Origin: Diadema setosum
Taxonomy: Eukaryota; Echinodermata; Echinoidea; Diadematoida; Diadematidae
Length of the DNA: 64,000 bases
Assembly (NCBI GenBank): GCA_033980235.1
Contig: CM067065.1
Coordinates: 26,072,836 to 26,136,835 of the forward strand
Direction of reading: 5' to 3'
Under the pieces are notes generated by a model. It worked only from the letters and a program-made list of their open reading frames with translations, was not told where the DNA came from and searched no databases. This document shows positions 35,694 through 50,526 of the stretch, piece by piece; the first letter of the stretch is position 1, and each line of letters opens with the position of its first letter. Both the position numbers and the translations under genes were made by a program.

Positions 35694-38600
35694 AATAAAA
35701 ATAAGACTGCAGCAACAACAAAAAAAAAATCACTTAGGTTTATTAAACTGGTCAATTATTGCTTTTAATCGTAAGGCCTGAGGTAATCAGTAGTTTGATA
35801 GAATAAAGAGAGAGTCATTATGCTGTACTGTGTTATCTCTTACCTGTCTGATTCAATGATCGCGCAAGTTTTCTTGAAGGTCAAATCGAAACTGGACAGA
35901 ACAATGAAGGACTGTCGAATTAAGTCTTTGCTACATTACTTCACATCTTCAGTAGGCCCTACTACCATCCAAGACTTATGGGGCTTTTTCCTGGTCAGCT
36001 TCGGGCATTTGATTAATTAGCAACTGCTTTCTAACAAATAGGATTGGGGTAAACATGTTGTTTTTGTTGTTGTCGTCGTTGTTTTGTTTTGTGTTGTTTT
36101 GTTTTGTATATAAAGGCTAGAATACACGGTCAAGCATTCAATCCTAAGCTCAGATAACTCAAGGGATCTTGAAATTCACACACACACACACACACAAAGG
36201 AAGGAGTTATCAGAATAATTTTCCCACTTCACGATATAATTGATCCGTGCAATGGTTGGTTTGTTTTGAAAAAAAAAAGATTTTTTTTTTTTTATGTGGA
36301 TAATAATGCAATTTAGTGACGCAGATAACAATAATCTATTTCCTTTCTTTAGAAGGTTTTTTTTTTCGCAAAGTGTTTATTAATAAGTCCAGATAAATGA
36401 TCTCCAAGCAGAATTTGGCTTGTTATGCCACCCCCCCCAAACTTAGTTTATTATACAAGTAGAAAGGATAAGGCACCCTGTTTTGGTATTTCTTTTTTTT
36501 TCTTTAATGAAAGCTACACACAAGTATACAAACGGATTTTCAAATCTCAGCATGCCTAAATTTCACTGATATACTATATAAGAGCTAATGTTTTGATCGA
36601 AAATATGACCTGTGCATGATCTATTATGCATTACATTGACGTGTATTCAAATGGAATAATCGGGATTGGTTCAGTTACATGAGTGTCCCTTCGTTATCAG
36701 ACAAAACGATGCTAAATTGTCCTTGACGAAGCTCAATAGACAATGCACTTCAGAGTCTCCTTTCTTAGTTCACACTTTTCTTGAGTGTGTGTTTTCTTTC
36801 CAATATTTAAATAGGTTAGGGAACTCAATTTGATTTGAGTTATACATCATTTTAAAGTTTAAAGTCTGCTCTTTTAGATTATTTTCTTAACTAACATGTC
36901 ATGTTTGGCGATTTTCTGTGCGTTGTGTGATGCAGGCCACATTATGTGACTGTGCATCACAAAAAAAAAACAACAACAACAACAAAGTCTCACCACTTGA
37001 TCTTACTTGAGGACTCAACTAAGGTGAAACTGGTCTACCAAGTCTACTTGTGTTTGTCACATATTTCTCAAAAACATAATTCTTCCTTTTTTTCTTCAAT
37101 ATTTCCCTTAAATTTGTAATTATAACGTGAACAGTTTTTCTTCACTTTTTTTTTTTCAGAATAAGTGTAATTAGGTATGTCTTGGTTAATAATTCATATA
37201 TCATTTTAAAGCTTACAGTCTTCTCTTTCAGAATCTACTCTTACGTGTACCTAAAAATCCATGTCTGGCGACTTGTTGATTATGTGATGCAGGGTCACAT
37301 ATAGATATACATAATTTATTATCATTGTATATATAGTTAAAGGCAACATACCTGGCAGCAGTGCGATAGTTGCGCCGCCGTTGAGAAGAAATCTTTAGCG
37401 GGCAAGAAGTTGCATTCCAAACTGAATCTCGAAAGACGTGGCAGATTGCACACACAATTGGCAAACTCTGTTTCCACAGAGGACGCATATATTACTGCAT
37501 TTGCATTCCAATCTTTAGTGATCAACGTCAGATTTTGCATCTGTAGAATACGAACACAACCATCAGAAATGTTGGGCAATCCAGAAATGTATTTGCAAAA
37601 GTGTTGAAACATAAAGAATCCACCTGCTTCTTTGTACTGATATCCAGGTGAATATGACAGTAAAATCCAGGAAACAGATACACGCATTCATCATTGAAAT
37701 GTCATGAAACAATATTTACTCTCTCTCTCGCTCTCTCTTTCTCTCTCTCTCTCCTTCTCTTTCTCTCTTTCTTGCTTCAAACACTACTTCAGGAAAAAAA
37801 AACACACCAGATAACTGCTGTGTACAGTGCATTTTTTGACAATCTCGAAATGAGTGGTTCAAAGCACATGACATGCTTGTTCAGCATAAAATGGTAGTAT
37901 ATTCCCCACTGGAGCAAACATTACCAATTGTAGACGAATGAGTATTCAAATCGTTACGATAAATAAACATGAGAAGTTTAAAGACCTTTTATGTAGCGAG
38001 ACCACATGCTGTTCGAGGAATAAGTTGGATGCATTATAATCAATCAGTAACATTCATATCAGCCAAAAAACAAAAAAAAAAAACAAAGGAATAAATCAAT
38101 TTGCAGCTGATGATTTTTTTTTCCATGCATAAGGTTCTCAATGAGACATATTCAACACTTTATTTGCATGACTTGTAAAATAGGTCTACATAATTGTACT
38201 ATAATGCACTTAAATGAAGGACATGCCTCGACAGGTTGCTTTATGTTTATCGGTAATTGTCTGTACCACTGCCCACTGAAGGTGAACTTGCATTTTCAAG
38301 TGAGGCGACATCCCGGCCAGATCTCCTGACTTTTGTCAAATACACTTTATATACTTTTGATGAAAAAAAAAAGAATATGAAGGTTTTAGAGCAACAATGC
38401 TTCGAGTGAAAAATAAAAATATTGATAACATAATGTTGAATAATGAAACAATCAGTGATTCTGTTCAGAACGCGAATGTTTTAATTCTTGCGTTTTTAAA
38501 GACTGGTGAAAATTATGTTCAAGTTATCCCTGCGTTAGAAATCCATTTTACTGAATATCTAGGTCAATGTAACCCCATTTCCTCTATCTTTAAATCCAAG

Positions 38601-41600
38601 TAATAGACATGAATTTGTTGATTTATTATATTCAAATAACAAGAGGAGTATTGCTCATGATGACATAGATGATTATATCTTACAGTTCTTACACCCTCAG
38701 TTGCTGATCCTCTTGCTCATATTCTAAATTTGTAAATATTTAACTGAGTGTTTCCTAATGAGATTAAATTAGCGACAATGATTTCATTATTGAAGAAGGC
38801 AGACAAATCTGATATCAGTAATCGTCAAATGTTTATGTTTAAAAAAAAATTGAAAGATGCACACAATTTTTACCAATTCTGATTTCTTTCTAGAGATTTA
38901 TTGCAATACTCATTCTCTTTTATATCGCTTTGATTGAGCGGCTGTCGCAACAGGCAAATATTCTCATTTAATTAGCATTTTACACCCTTCCACCCTGATA
39001 CATTTACCCTTACATATGAAAGTTCTATAAGGTTAAAAGAATCATTGCATTTTAACAAACCATGCTATATGGCAACAGACTGACGTGAATGCATGGAGGA
39101 AAATGTTTACTTTTTCGTACACGGAAAATGTTGAGCATTTTTATTGAAGAAAGTATAGCCCATGAACTCAGAATAAACGATTAACAAAAAAAAATAAAAA
39201 ATAAGCACATATATAATGAGTTTTGACACAACCATAATAATGGTTTGATTTAATTAATGCATGGTGGACTGTGACATACCTGACATTTTGCTGCTGAGAC
39301 GGCTGCTGTTGAGAGAAATGTACCGTCCAGGTAGGGGCATGTCAAACTGAAGCTTGAAAGATTTGGCATAGTGAATACCCATTGAGCTAAGTCAGCGCCC
39401 ATCGAGGTTTGATATTGAGAGCCGTCATCCCAGCTGTGGAAAGACAGCTTCAGATCCTGAATCTGCAGAAAAAAAAAAATCGAGGAGTAACGCCATCGAA
39501 CTGATCAGAAAAAAGGAATCATGTTATAAAGCACGGAACACGGACATGCCACTCTGTTCACTGAATAATCCTTGAGGCCGCTATCGGCCTAAATTATTCA
39601 ATGGTTCAAGGAACCCCTGGTATGAAACTGTAGGTACAAATGATCACATGTTTTCTGCAATCAATAATCATTGTGATCAGTTGATACATGAACCTTTTTT
39701 GAAAAGCAAGTAACCCAGAAGAATAACTATTGAAAAGTTTCAAAAAGTTAAAAAGGGGAAAAAATCGAAACCGATGTATAATGTAGACGGAAGTCATTTC
39801 AAAGCCGTGAATAATCTACACGAATCAAACAATTAATACGTGAAATTGATAACCATTTCTAGAGCTTATAGACGGTGTATCCAAGTATATCTTGGGAAAC
39901 ATAAAAAAGTGACAAAATTTCACAGCAAACAAGCACATAAAGATAACCCAGGAAAAAAGGCATAGGTATTTTCATCGTATAGATGAACGAAAAAAAAAAT
40001 ATTGAAAAGGAACATGAAACAATGGAGGAGTTGTGTTGCCAAAGTAATCACGGATATACTGGACCGGTATGAATTTACTCCAACAAGCTGGAGCAATCAT
40101 CATCGTAGTATATAGATGAAAGTGAATATGAATACCTTTCAGATCTGACACCAAATACATGTACTCGATTTTCTATACACCTGTATAGGCTGATAGATTG
40201 TTAACTTGATTTCAGTTGATGCTTTATTGTATAACATTAAGATGATGATTGTTATAAATTGTTATCAAAACGAAATATAAGAACAGGAAACAAGAGAGAA
40301 AGGAAAAAAAAATAACACGTGAATTGGGATTTGCTTCAATGGACATTTCATAAAGAAACATCCGACATAAACCGGATATTGTCGAACTACTCAAGTGAAC
40401 TATCTATTGACAACATGACGTGGCGCTATCGTATAAGATCTTGCCTGACAGGTCGAAGCCTGGTCTGCGATGATCTTGTAGAAGTCCGCGTGGAACTGTG
40501 AATTTGTTATTGTCACTTCGCGCAGCACACGGCTGGAACACAATCCCTTCGCCAGGTCTCGGGACACAGCTGTTCCGCAGATGGCTTTGTCAATCGATAG
40601 CGATCGCTGATGAGAATGGACATTAATCGACAGAGTAATTAATAAAAACGGAACGCTGAAAATGAACACGCAGTTGTATTGGAAGGTATATCAGAGCAAA
40701 TGAAAGTCTGCTTTGCATCCATATGTTTGATCACGTCTTAGAGGAATGGATTGGTTGAAAACGGAGGAACGATTTTATTTATTTTTTCTACAGACGATGA
40801 TAGAGTCTGAGCTGAGGGTACTATAGACATAAATTAATCAACGAGCTATTGTGCACACTAAAGGCAGGTACGAAATTAAAATGCATTGTCAAACATGGCG
40901 TCTTCGTTCGAAAGTATTCTTTTTATTATTATTATTTTGTTAAATTGACCAAATCTTCACAATCTAGTGATTCTCTAAAGACAAAAGTGTTCCTTGGTTC
41001 AATCATCTTTTTCTGCTCAAAACTATGGTCTTGAAAAGTATTACGCCAACATAACTAATTGATGACACTAGCTTCGAATCAAATTGTAGGTTACGTCATC
41101 TTTAGTTGAACATCTATAAAGTTAGAAGAAAAAAAGAACCCGTTAACTGAATTTTGAAGAACAATTCCCAGTAATCCGGCTATGGCATTAAACCACTAAA
41201 TGGATACAATTGTTACAAAATGAATAAAAAGAAAATCAAGATACTCAAATTTAACATTGCCAATTTGCGTTGCCTTTCTCGGACTTTTCATGCTGATATG
41301 CGAGTAGCAGCTTCACTCACCACTTGGTTGCAGTGTACCATGAATACAACCCCTGGTCTTGTATGTTCTGAGGGCTTATATGACGTTGATGTAAGGGTGA
41401 ACTCTTCCCACTGACCTCCCACTGCTCCAGCGGCCTCCTCCGTATGGCATTCAAACGCAACGTTCACGCAGAAATAACGCTCGGAACACTGTATTAAGCC
41501 GTTGATGATATCAAGGCCCAGTTCTTTCCCTGAAGCTGCTGCGAAATAGAGTACGAAACGGAACTCCGGATATTGTGAGAGAAGTTTTTCTTTCAGCTGC

Positions 41601-44297
41601 TCGTACTTGGCGCGATCAATAGCGTATAGATGTGCTACATAATCCCTGCAACATATTCTTGGAACAATTTGTGGGGAAATGAAACCATTGGCAAAAAAGG
41701 CGATGGAGTGTTGACATCTCGCTGATGCCCCCCTCTGGTGACATCCTTTTCTATTGTTAAAACCCCGACTCGACAGCAGGTTTCCATGGCATCTGGACAT
41801 CCTTTGAATTGTTTTTCAGGGAATGAAAGCTTCTTTTGAAACAAACCCGTCAGCGCTATTTCACTTATGGCTTGAATTGCCCTACCAGCTACATTCAAAT
41901 GCTCATCAAGCTCATGATTCTGCTGATGTTCACATGCTTTAGCTGCGTAGTGTCTTTTCAAAAGCAAGATAATTTCATCAAAAAACTCAGAGTATGTTTG
42001 CATTTTTCTCATTTCTTCTCGTCTCTCTTCATTGTATTCATTCCACATGAGGCAAAGCATGGCGCAGTAGATGGGAAACGGGGCCATATTCGAACGGATG
42101 ACATCACATTCCTCAATAAAACTGATCAAGCTTTCTGCAAGGGCGTTCTTCTCTCTAATTCGAAAATACCTTCTAATATAGGTTGACAAATTCTCCTCGT
42201 TAAATCCTTCGACGCTTACAAAAGTATAAGCTTTAGCCAGACTCTCGTTCATCCTGAATTCACGTGTTCTCCACGGCCTTGAGGTTACAATCACCTTGCA
42301 CGACTTACACTGCTCCAATGTTAAAATCCGAATAATCTCACTGCTGCTCCTTTCTTCTATTTTTCCTTCAAACTCATCGAAACCGTCAAATACAAGAAGG
42401 ATTTTACTTTGGTTCGATGAGATATAGTCATCTATTTTGTCTGGACTTGCTGAGCTTGAATCAGAGTGATATCTTTGTATTATACCTCCGATAGTTTGAC
42501 TCTCAGTAACATATCGAAGAGGAATTACGATCACCATGTCCATATCCTGAAGAATCCTTCCTTGACACCAGTCCCATGCAATCTTATCACAAAGTGTTGT
42601 TTTACCGACACCTCCCTCACCCTCGACCAGAATGCGCGTTGAAAGCTTTTCATTAGTCAAAAGATCCTCGTACGTTATTTGTGTTTTACTCATGTCACTT
42701 TGGTCTATCAGACTCAAATTTGTGTAGATTTTATCCAAATTAACACTTTCCATAATGTTGAGTGGATCCATTGTGACCTTGCCTCTCGATACCCGGTAAT
42801 ACTCTTTCAGGTCGGTTATGCATTTCTGTACTATTTGCTCCGATGGCCTTCGGGATGGTCCTGAGAATGACCAAAAAACAAAATATGATGTAAACAACCA
42901 TGTAGAGCAAAAAAAAAACAAAAAAAAAAACAAAAACAAAAAACAGAACAAAACAAAGAGAGAGAGAGAGAGCGCACTCGCTTCATGTATGTGTGAGAGA
43001 GACAGTGGTACAAAGAAAGAGAGAGACAGAGAGAGAGACAGAGAGAGAGAGAAGGGAGGTGGAGAGTTGTAGAGAGAAAGACGAAAAAGATTTAATGTAA
43101 TACATTAAAGGCGAATTGATTTTATTGATATCTTCTAAGTAACACCAAAATAACTAAATGCGAAATTGCAATAGTCTGTCACATTCAACACAATTGTTTA
43201 TGAATGTTAAAATCTCCCTAAACAGCAACGCCTTCACTTCCATAGGGAATGTGATATAAAGCGGATAATCCCTGTAGAATGCACGCGTTGTTGATCCACT
43301 TTCTGATGTAATAATGACGCCAAATGAAACTGTACATTTATTCACCACATAGTGCAGCTTTATAAAAAAAGAAATGTTTTCAAGCGTTCACTTGTCTTAA
43401 CACGTCATATTTTATTGATGAAACGAGGCGCAGAAGTGAATATCTTCATAGGCACAACGAAAACAAAAATATATTAGCCTTCAGCTTTGTAACATATCAC
43501 ATTGATTTGCATTTGTTATTCAGATACGCAGGATATAAGAGGATGGGACCTGTCACAATACTGTTCGGTTAAGAGCAAATATACTGACAACTTATTGACG
43601 CAAAACTTTGCATTTATCACTTCGCATTACACCTCGGGGTACCAATAGTTAAGCGACTGCTCGAACTTTAATAGGAATGAACCGATTATGATTATAGTTA
43701 AATGTTGTTCATACCCATCAGTAATTCTTCTCTCTCATCAGGTCGCTTTGGTTTGTCTGCTCTTCGCCAGCAGGGATTCCAGCCACATCCTGTGGAACAT
43801 AGCACCAATGTGAGTACAAGCTCCTGTAATAATACCAGTGTTTGCTTCAAGTTTCGCGCACACGCTCGCTATTTGACACTAATGGCGCTTTGATATTAAC
43901 AATCAACTATACTATCATGACATGATACGCTGGAACAGAAGAGCTATAGCACAGCAATCATACACATAAGTAAGGCATGGATCGTATCGACTGATTAGTA
44001 ATATGCATGTTTTCTTCTACAGTATTCATCTTTTAATACTTAGATATATATGACGAGTTTGTTTGCAAAAACCGATGTCCATATTTGTCAAATGGAGATA
44101 TTTGCGATTAAAGGTCAAGAAAAACAAAAAGAATAATAAGAACATTTTTGCATCTTTTGACCATTACTTCAAAAATATACCTTTATATGTATTGACCAAT
44201 ATATCATTTAAAAGGTATTATTTGGTACTTCATGATAGAGACCATACCTAAAAATCTTCAAATATGAACTTATCGGTTTTTGCAAACAAACTCTTCA

Positions 44298-44348
<51 letters not shown>

Positions 44349-45083
44349 ATGATATTTATGAAAGGTACGGTTCTATAAATATATTTCATTCTGATGTATA
44401 CCAGAATTTGTATCATCATGAAATTGAAAGTTCTTGCACTTAGTTTAATTTTACACTTAGTGTCTCACGGAAGTTCTGCGCAGAAACGGATGCTGAGCAC
44501 AATGTCGATCATATTTTCATGACTATACGACTGTACGAAGGTTATGAGAAGTAGCGTCATCCTAGCTAGCTCCATTTCATCGATCGTAAAGAAAACTTGA
44601 ACAAACCTTTTTGCGGGAGAATGTCCGGATGGTAGATTTGTAGAAATTTTCCAACAAAGAGAAATATAACGGTCACGGCAACAAGTAATCCAATTACTGT
44701 TCCAACGACGAGTCCGAGATTAGAAGGGTTTTCTGCAATTGCTACACATACATGGCAAACAGCAATATTTATGTATAAATATACTAGCAATCAGCTCCCT
44801 GATTTATTTAAAGATATGTATATTTCAAATTATAGTATTCATTAATATCCTATTCGTCATGCAACAAACCATCATTTGGAAAATGCTCAACGCATTGTAG
44901 CCCAGAATTCCTTGAGAACATAATTATTGAACTCACTTAACAGACTTAACACGCAATTCTTGTTTCAAACATTTTAAATCATTCTCTGATATCGTTCTTC
45001 CCGCAATGTACAAGTCTAATTAGATTGGTCTTTTTAAGAGCGTTTGAGAAGTGATGAGAGAAAGTTGTGATCCGTAATTAGTC

Positions 45084-45114
<31 letters not shown>

Positions 45115-45763
45115 GTGATTATTCTTTACAAAACCTGATAAAGGCAGAAGAGTGATTTCTATGGTCGACGTTCCGCTTAGCGAGTCACCGGAAGCTGTGC
45201 ACACCAAGGTTCGCTCTGTGTCGTGTTCTGATGAAACAGTGATTGTCTCGAATCTCTCGTATGTGTCGTCAGGTAGTGTTCTCTGTCGCGAAACGATATA
45301 ATCTAGTCTCTTTCCAGATTCTTCGGTCCATGACATCGAAACATTAGGCTTAAATCCGCTCACAGTACACGTGAAGTTTAGGGAAGGTGTGTTGAAGGGA
45401 ATTTGGTACGTACACCGGCTTTGATTGGACTGGCTGTTATCGACGCATTCCTCGATTGCGTGCTTTGTTGCAAACGCTGGGGGAACAGGAAATTAAACAT
45501 AACATGCAAATAACAGTGTTACCGAATTCAGATTTTCTCTCGGCAGTCAATTGAATCGATTCAAGAACTTCATCTATTTGTAACAGAGCAGTCATATTCT
45601 TAAGATAATGGTTTGTTATACGGAAATAAAAGTGTAACGTAAAATGCAAATTATGCTCCGAAGATGATAAACGTGGGGAGTAGCCTTAAAATGTATTACT
45701 AACTAACTTATGACATTACCTCTCATGTCATGATTATCACAGCATGATTTCCATATCAACACT

Positions 45764-45798
<35 letters not shown>

Positions 45799-48700
45799 CG
45801 CGTGAAAGGCGTTGGGGTAGGTCACTGGGGGGTTCGGGCAGTGGCTGTTGTGTTTGCTTTTGTTTTATTTGTTTTTCAAATAAGATCAGCTGTCTTTGAA
45901 AAAAAAAAACACTTTTCAAGGAAGAAAAATAAATATTTTTGATCACTACCAAACATGATTACATGTGCTATGGGTAGGGGTCGAAAAGAAATAATTGATA
46001 ATTCCTCTATGTAATATCATATATCCTGTATAACACTTTGCTCCATACGTTGTTTTTTTTTTTATTGGTAACTTAAGTGGCACTGAAATCACGTTCACAG
46101 TATACCAGTCAGGAGAAAAAAAATCACACACACACACACACACACACACAGAAAACAAACATAAAAACTTAATAATTGCACAACACCCAAACACAAATTC
46201 AAACAAGGCCGTTTTGCATCACAATACAAAAGTCTCTTTGCTTCCCCCAAAAAGAAAACAAAAACCCCAAAACAAGAACAAAAAAAAAGGACAAATGTCG
46301 TGCAGTGTTGTCGAATGCCTCTACTTTTCTTTCTTTATTTTTTAAATTGTCATCAATAATTTTTCCTCTATTCCAGAAATGAAGGAGGCTGTTTTGAAAG
46401 AGGAATATTCTTTTAATTAACAGGTAATGAAATGATGTATATGATGATTCCATGTACAAAACAGAATGTAAATAATCCCTTATTATATATTAATTACTAT
46501 AATAGTCAGTCGAAATGTTTAATTGCTGACATGCCATCTTTAATCACACTTAATTTCATTACCTTACACGTCCACAGGACATTCTAGTTTTCTTGTCATT
46601 GCATTGAATTAAAAAAATGTCTTCAATGTCATCTTGATGACACAGGATTACTTACAGCTAACCGTTAATAGGGTGGAGTTCTCGAAAATTTCAGAATTCC
46701 TCAGCCCCACTTGGCAATAGTAGCGACCCTCATCTGCAACCTCCAAGTTACTGATGACAAGGCTAAAATCCTTGTCGATGTCATAACGTTCTTCCAAGCT
46801 CACAACCGTCCCTCCGATGAACTGAGCCTTGGGCAACCTTGGCTGCTGATGTGAGATGCTCTCCTTGACCCAGATCACAGTGACTGGTTCCTCCTGGACG
46901 ACACACCTCAGTCGAATGTCTCTCCCTTTCCATCCTCGAACGTAAGGGGCAGTGCCTACTACACAGGCTAAACAAATAAAAATGGAAACAGAAAGCTATA
47001 CGTGAGTTGATGGACCTACAGCTATACTGACATGCCCTTATTTTCTAAAGTAATTCACAAAGTTTACATGCTATGCTTTTCTTTTGAATGTCTCTTATCC
47101 ATAGAGAGTTATGAATTAAGATTGTGTTGGTTAGTTTTCATTTATCCAAACCATAGTTGATTTCATTATAATAATTGTATTCATGTTTTGTTGAAACTTA
47201 CGTGAATCAAAGTTCCTTTTAATATTATGTAACCATATCAGCGTTATGTATATATTACTACGTATTACTTTACATGGAAATAAAATCATTTTGAATGGAA
47301 CTGACTTTAGTTTAAAATGGTTCTCTTTATGCACTTGTGCAGCTGTAGTGTACATGATTTCGTTTCATTTCATTCCATTGCAACTTATTTGCACAACTCT
47401 CACAACTAGTTAAAATAAAAGAAACAAAAAGAATGAAAATGCAGAGCAACATGTCAATCATTTGCAATACAGAGTGAGGAGGAAGACGAGAAGGCCATTG
47501 TTCCGTCAAGGCCTTTCCCCAGGAAAAAGGAAACACTTATGATTAACACTGATGCAATCGAGAGCAATGCAAAAATATAAAACTAAACATAACAAAACAA
47601 ATCAAAACAAAACAAAAGTCACTTACATATATACTCATATACTAGCATCATAATAAGGGATATATTGCATGCAGGGAGGCACGATTGCACAATTACAATT
47701 TTTACAATTCATCCTTTACGTTTTCTCTTGAATGAACACACAACAAAAAGAAGATACTGCTTAATACCATCTTGACGACTATTCTACATCTTAGGTCCGA
47801 AATAACTATTTGCGGATCGTGCAAACTCATACTTAAAATTAAGTAATCTGTAATCTTCCGTCAGTCGTGTACAATATCAATTTGCCTCATCGTTATTTAC
47901 AAAATCAGAATCAAATGAACATGGCAATATGTTATTTCTAAACAAATACATAAATCAAACAGTTTGAGTCTTGAGATGTTGATATCATATATTTTCAAAA
48001 GAAAGAAAAAATTTTTCTAACAAGCGATTAAAATTCGAGTAGAGTACCGAGTTTGTTTTAATTATTATTGCTCGCTTCTGAAGAAATTCTTTTCTATTCA
48101 AATGAAATTGAGTATATGAATATAAGAACAACCCAAGTCCATGGAAGACCATTTCGAGTAAACTAAAAAAAAAACTTCATATCTTCTTTGTTTGTCCAAT
48201 AATATTTTATTTAACTGTGATGGGAAGGCAACATTGTATATACAAATTAGAACATATGTTATTATGACAATTAACATTAACATTAATTGTGGAGAGGCCA
48301 TTTTGTGTGTTGGACTTGGGTCGTTCTTTGATTCATATACATGATATTCTGCTATAGAGATGAGAGAAGGACGAGAGAGGGCGCTATAATATGAATGTAA
48401 GAATGACCCAAGTCCTTCATTCTTACATTCATATAAGATTTAACTCATTTATTTCAGGCACTTCCGGGGGTAATTAGGATTTATCATTTATACACGAGAT
48501 GAGTCCATGCATAAGCTACAATTTCTCATGTCAAACTGAATTTGGCCAAAAATTGGACTTGGGTCGTTCTTGTATTCATATACTCAATTATGCACTGTTC
48601 CTTGTAATAATATTGCGGTATGTAAGGTGTGTCAAGATCAATGTTTGATAAAGTCTAACGGTATGATGAACGGCATATGTGCTAGCTTATAACACCAATT

Positions 48701-50459
48701 GTTTTCCTTATTCTTATACAAACCATGATAATATAAAGATAAACAACATACAGCCCTAGACCAATAAGTCTACAACATAATATGCCATCGCAAATATGTA
48801 TATATTTTTTATTCAATGTGATTCTGTGACCGAGTACTGAAAGCCTTGACAGTTGAACTTTCTCTTTTGCATAAGTTACCGTATATCTAGAAGCAATGTA
48901 CATAGAACGCACAGGCCTGAACTACGTTCGAATAATGATGGTGAAACGACAACAAACCCCAATTATGAAACATGTGTCTTTTGGATATCCCACTTCTACA
49001 GCTGTGGTTTGTGAGATTCAGCAAATCATAGTAGAGTATAAACGATAGGAGCTGTCGCAAAGGGGTCTATTGTACAATGGTAATTCATGCGTGTCAATGT
49101 GTGCATCCATCTACCTTTGAAAGAAATGTACGTACGATTAGTTGTACACCGAGCCATTGGCATGGAACTATTGTATCGAGTTCTTCTGCCATGCCGCCAT
49201 GGATACTTACGCAGTGGGAAATCCCACGTGAACTTTGAACTCGCACGTCTTGTACAGAAAAACAGAATTAACAGTTGGTGGCAACGCCACAGCAAAAGAC
49301 TATGAGGTGTTTGAAATTACAGTGAACACAATACAATGAGGTTGTAAACTCTCCAGGAACGTAAAAGTTCACAAGGAAATTATTCACGAGAATAACCGCT
49401 GGTCCGCATGGAAGAAACTGTGATAACAAGACAGGCCTCTGTCTATTAGATGACCCCCAATTTTCATTTTTCTCTTCGTGTATGCCTTAAAAGGATGGTG
49501 TAGCTTTTATAGTTGACACACCTTGCATGAGAACCAACGTGTTTTTGCTTGTGTTTGGATATCTCAGCTATCTTAACAGCCATTTTCATTACAATTCGTA
49601 CGTCTTCTTATAATTGTATATTTCTTATTTCTATTTCATAGAAATAGTTTCTAATTAGCTTGCAAAAAGTGAAAGTTTGAATGCATATCCAAAAAAGAAA
49701 AAATATATATATACATATATAATACCATCCATTCAATTGTGTTGGGAACGTTGCAGACTAATACAAATCTCATGAACAATTTTTATATTCCCAGTCCTCA
49801 AAATTGTTTTTGGTTTTTGAACATGCTATTTCCTTTTTTTGAAAGAATCTGTTCAAAGTTTTTATTTCATAAACCTGTATAATTTTCCCAAAATTGTGCG
49901 TTCATGTTTTTTTTTGCGAGTGTAAAAATTATTGTTCTTTAATACTTCCATTTTTTTTTTTCGTGCTGAGCGTTTCTCACCCACCACTCAGTAAACCCTT
50001 TGTGTGCCATGCTTATCTCCTGACCATAGGCTTGAGCATGAAATTTGCGCATAAAATTTGCGCATATTTGACTCATTGGCATAGGAAGAGTTCGAGCGAT
50101 TTCGGTCAGGAAAACACAAAACACCGATTTGAAATTTGCGGTGAAGCAGAATTTGCTCCTTTCTGCAGCAGATATTTCATGGGGACAATTTTCACAGAAG
50201 CAAAATGATGTCATGAACCGTCATTTGCATGAAATACGAGGACATGCTGCTTTCGAGACCAATAATGGTCCTCATACGAGGAAACGAGTTCGAGTCCCGC
50301 TCAGCGCTTACGTCCTTGGACAAGACGATTTCACCCACAATGTCCCTCTCAACCCAGGTGTATAAACGGGTACCTGGCAACGCTAGGGTAATAATGATGG
50401 CAGGACCCTCTGGTAGAACAGTGGCAACACTGAAGAGGCTACCCTGGGTAAATAACACC

Positions 50460-50526
<67 letters not shown>

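Larger units (their letters stand above)
35366..37351 (-). other. intron 9, repeat-rich
   Basis: It contains CA and TA microsatellites (35586-35690), a CA tract (36178-36196), several T/A homopolymers and a compound family 3 MITE (36640-37298). No exon was found. Confidence 0.5.
43790..44606 (-). other. intron 4, with MITE and TA tract
   Basis: It contains the family 2 MITE copy E and a TA microsatellite. No exon was found. Confidence 0.5.
45477..46655 (-). other. intron 2, with GT and CA microsatellites
   Basis: Contains GT (45766-45796) and CA (46126-46150) tracts and A homopolymers. No exon was found. Confidence 0.5.

Noticed and set aside
38227..38325. Possible LRR relic exon on the minus strand (GMSPHLKMQ, then KATCR)
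   Set aside because: The similarity to exon 7 is suggestive, but the frame would need phase 1 splicing with a GC donor, unlike all other LRR exons, and the phase 0 frame has a stop.
41836..42186. 116-codon plus-strand ORF
   Set aside because: A shadow of the NACHT exon on the opposite strand.
49026..49305. Overlapping open frames on both strands in intron 1
   Set aside because: No domain, no splice context, and phase 1 continuity of the model does not need an exon here.
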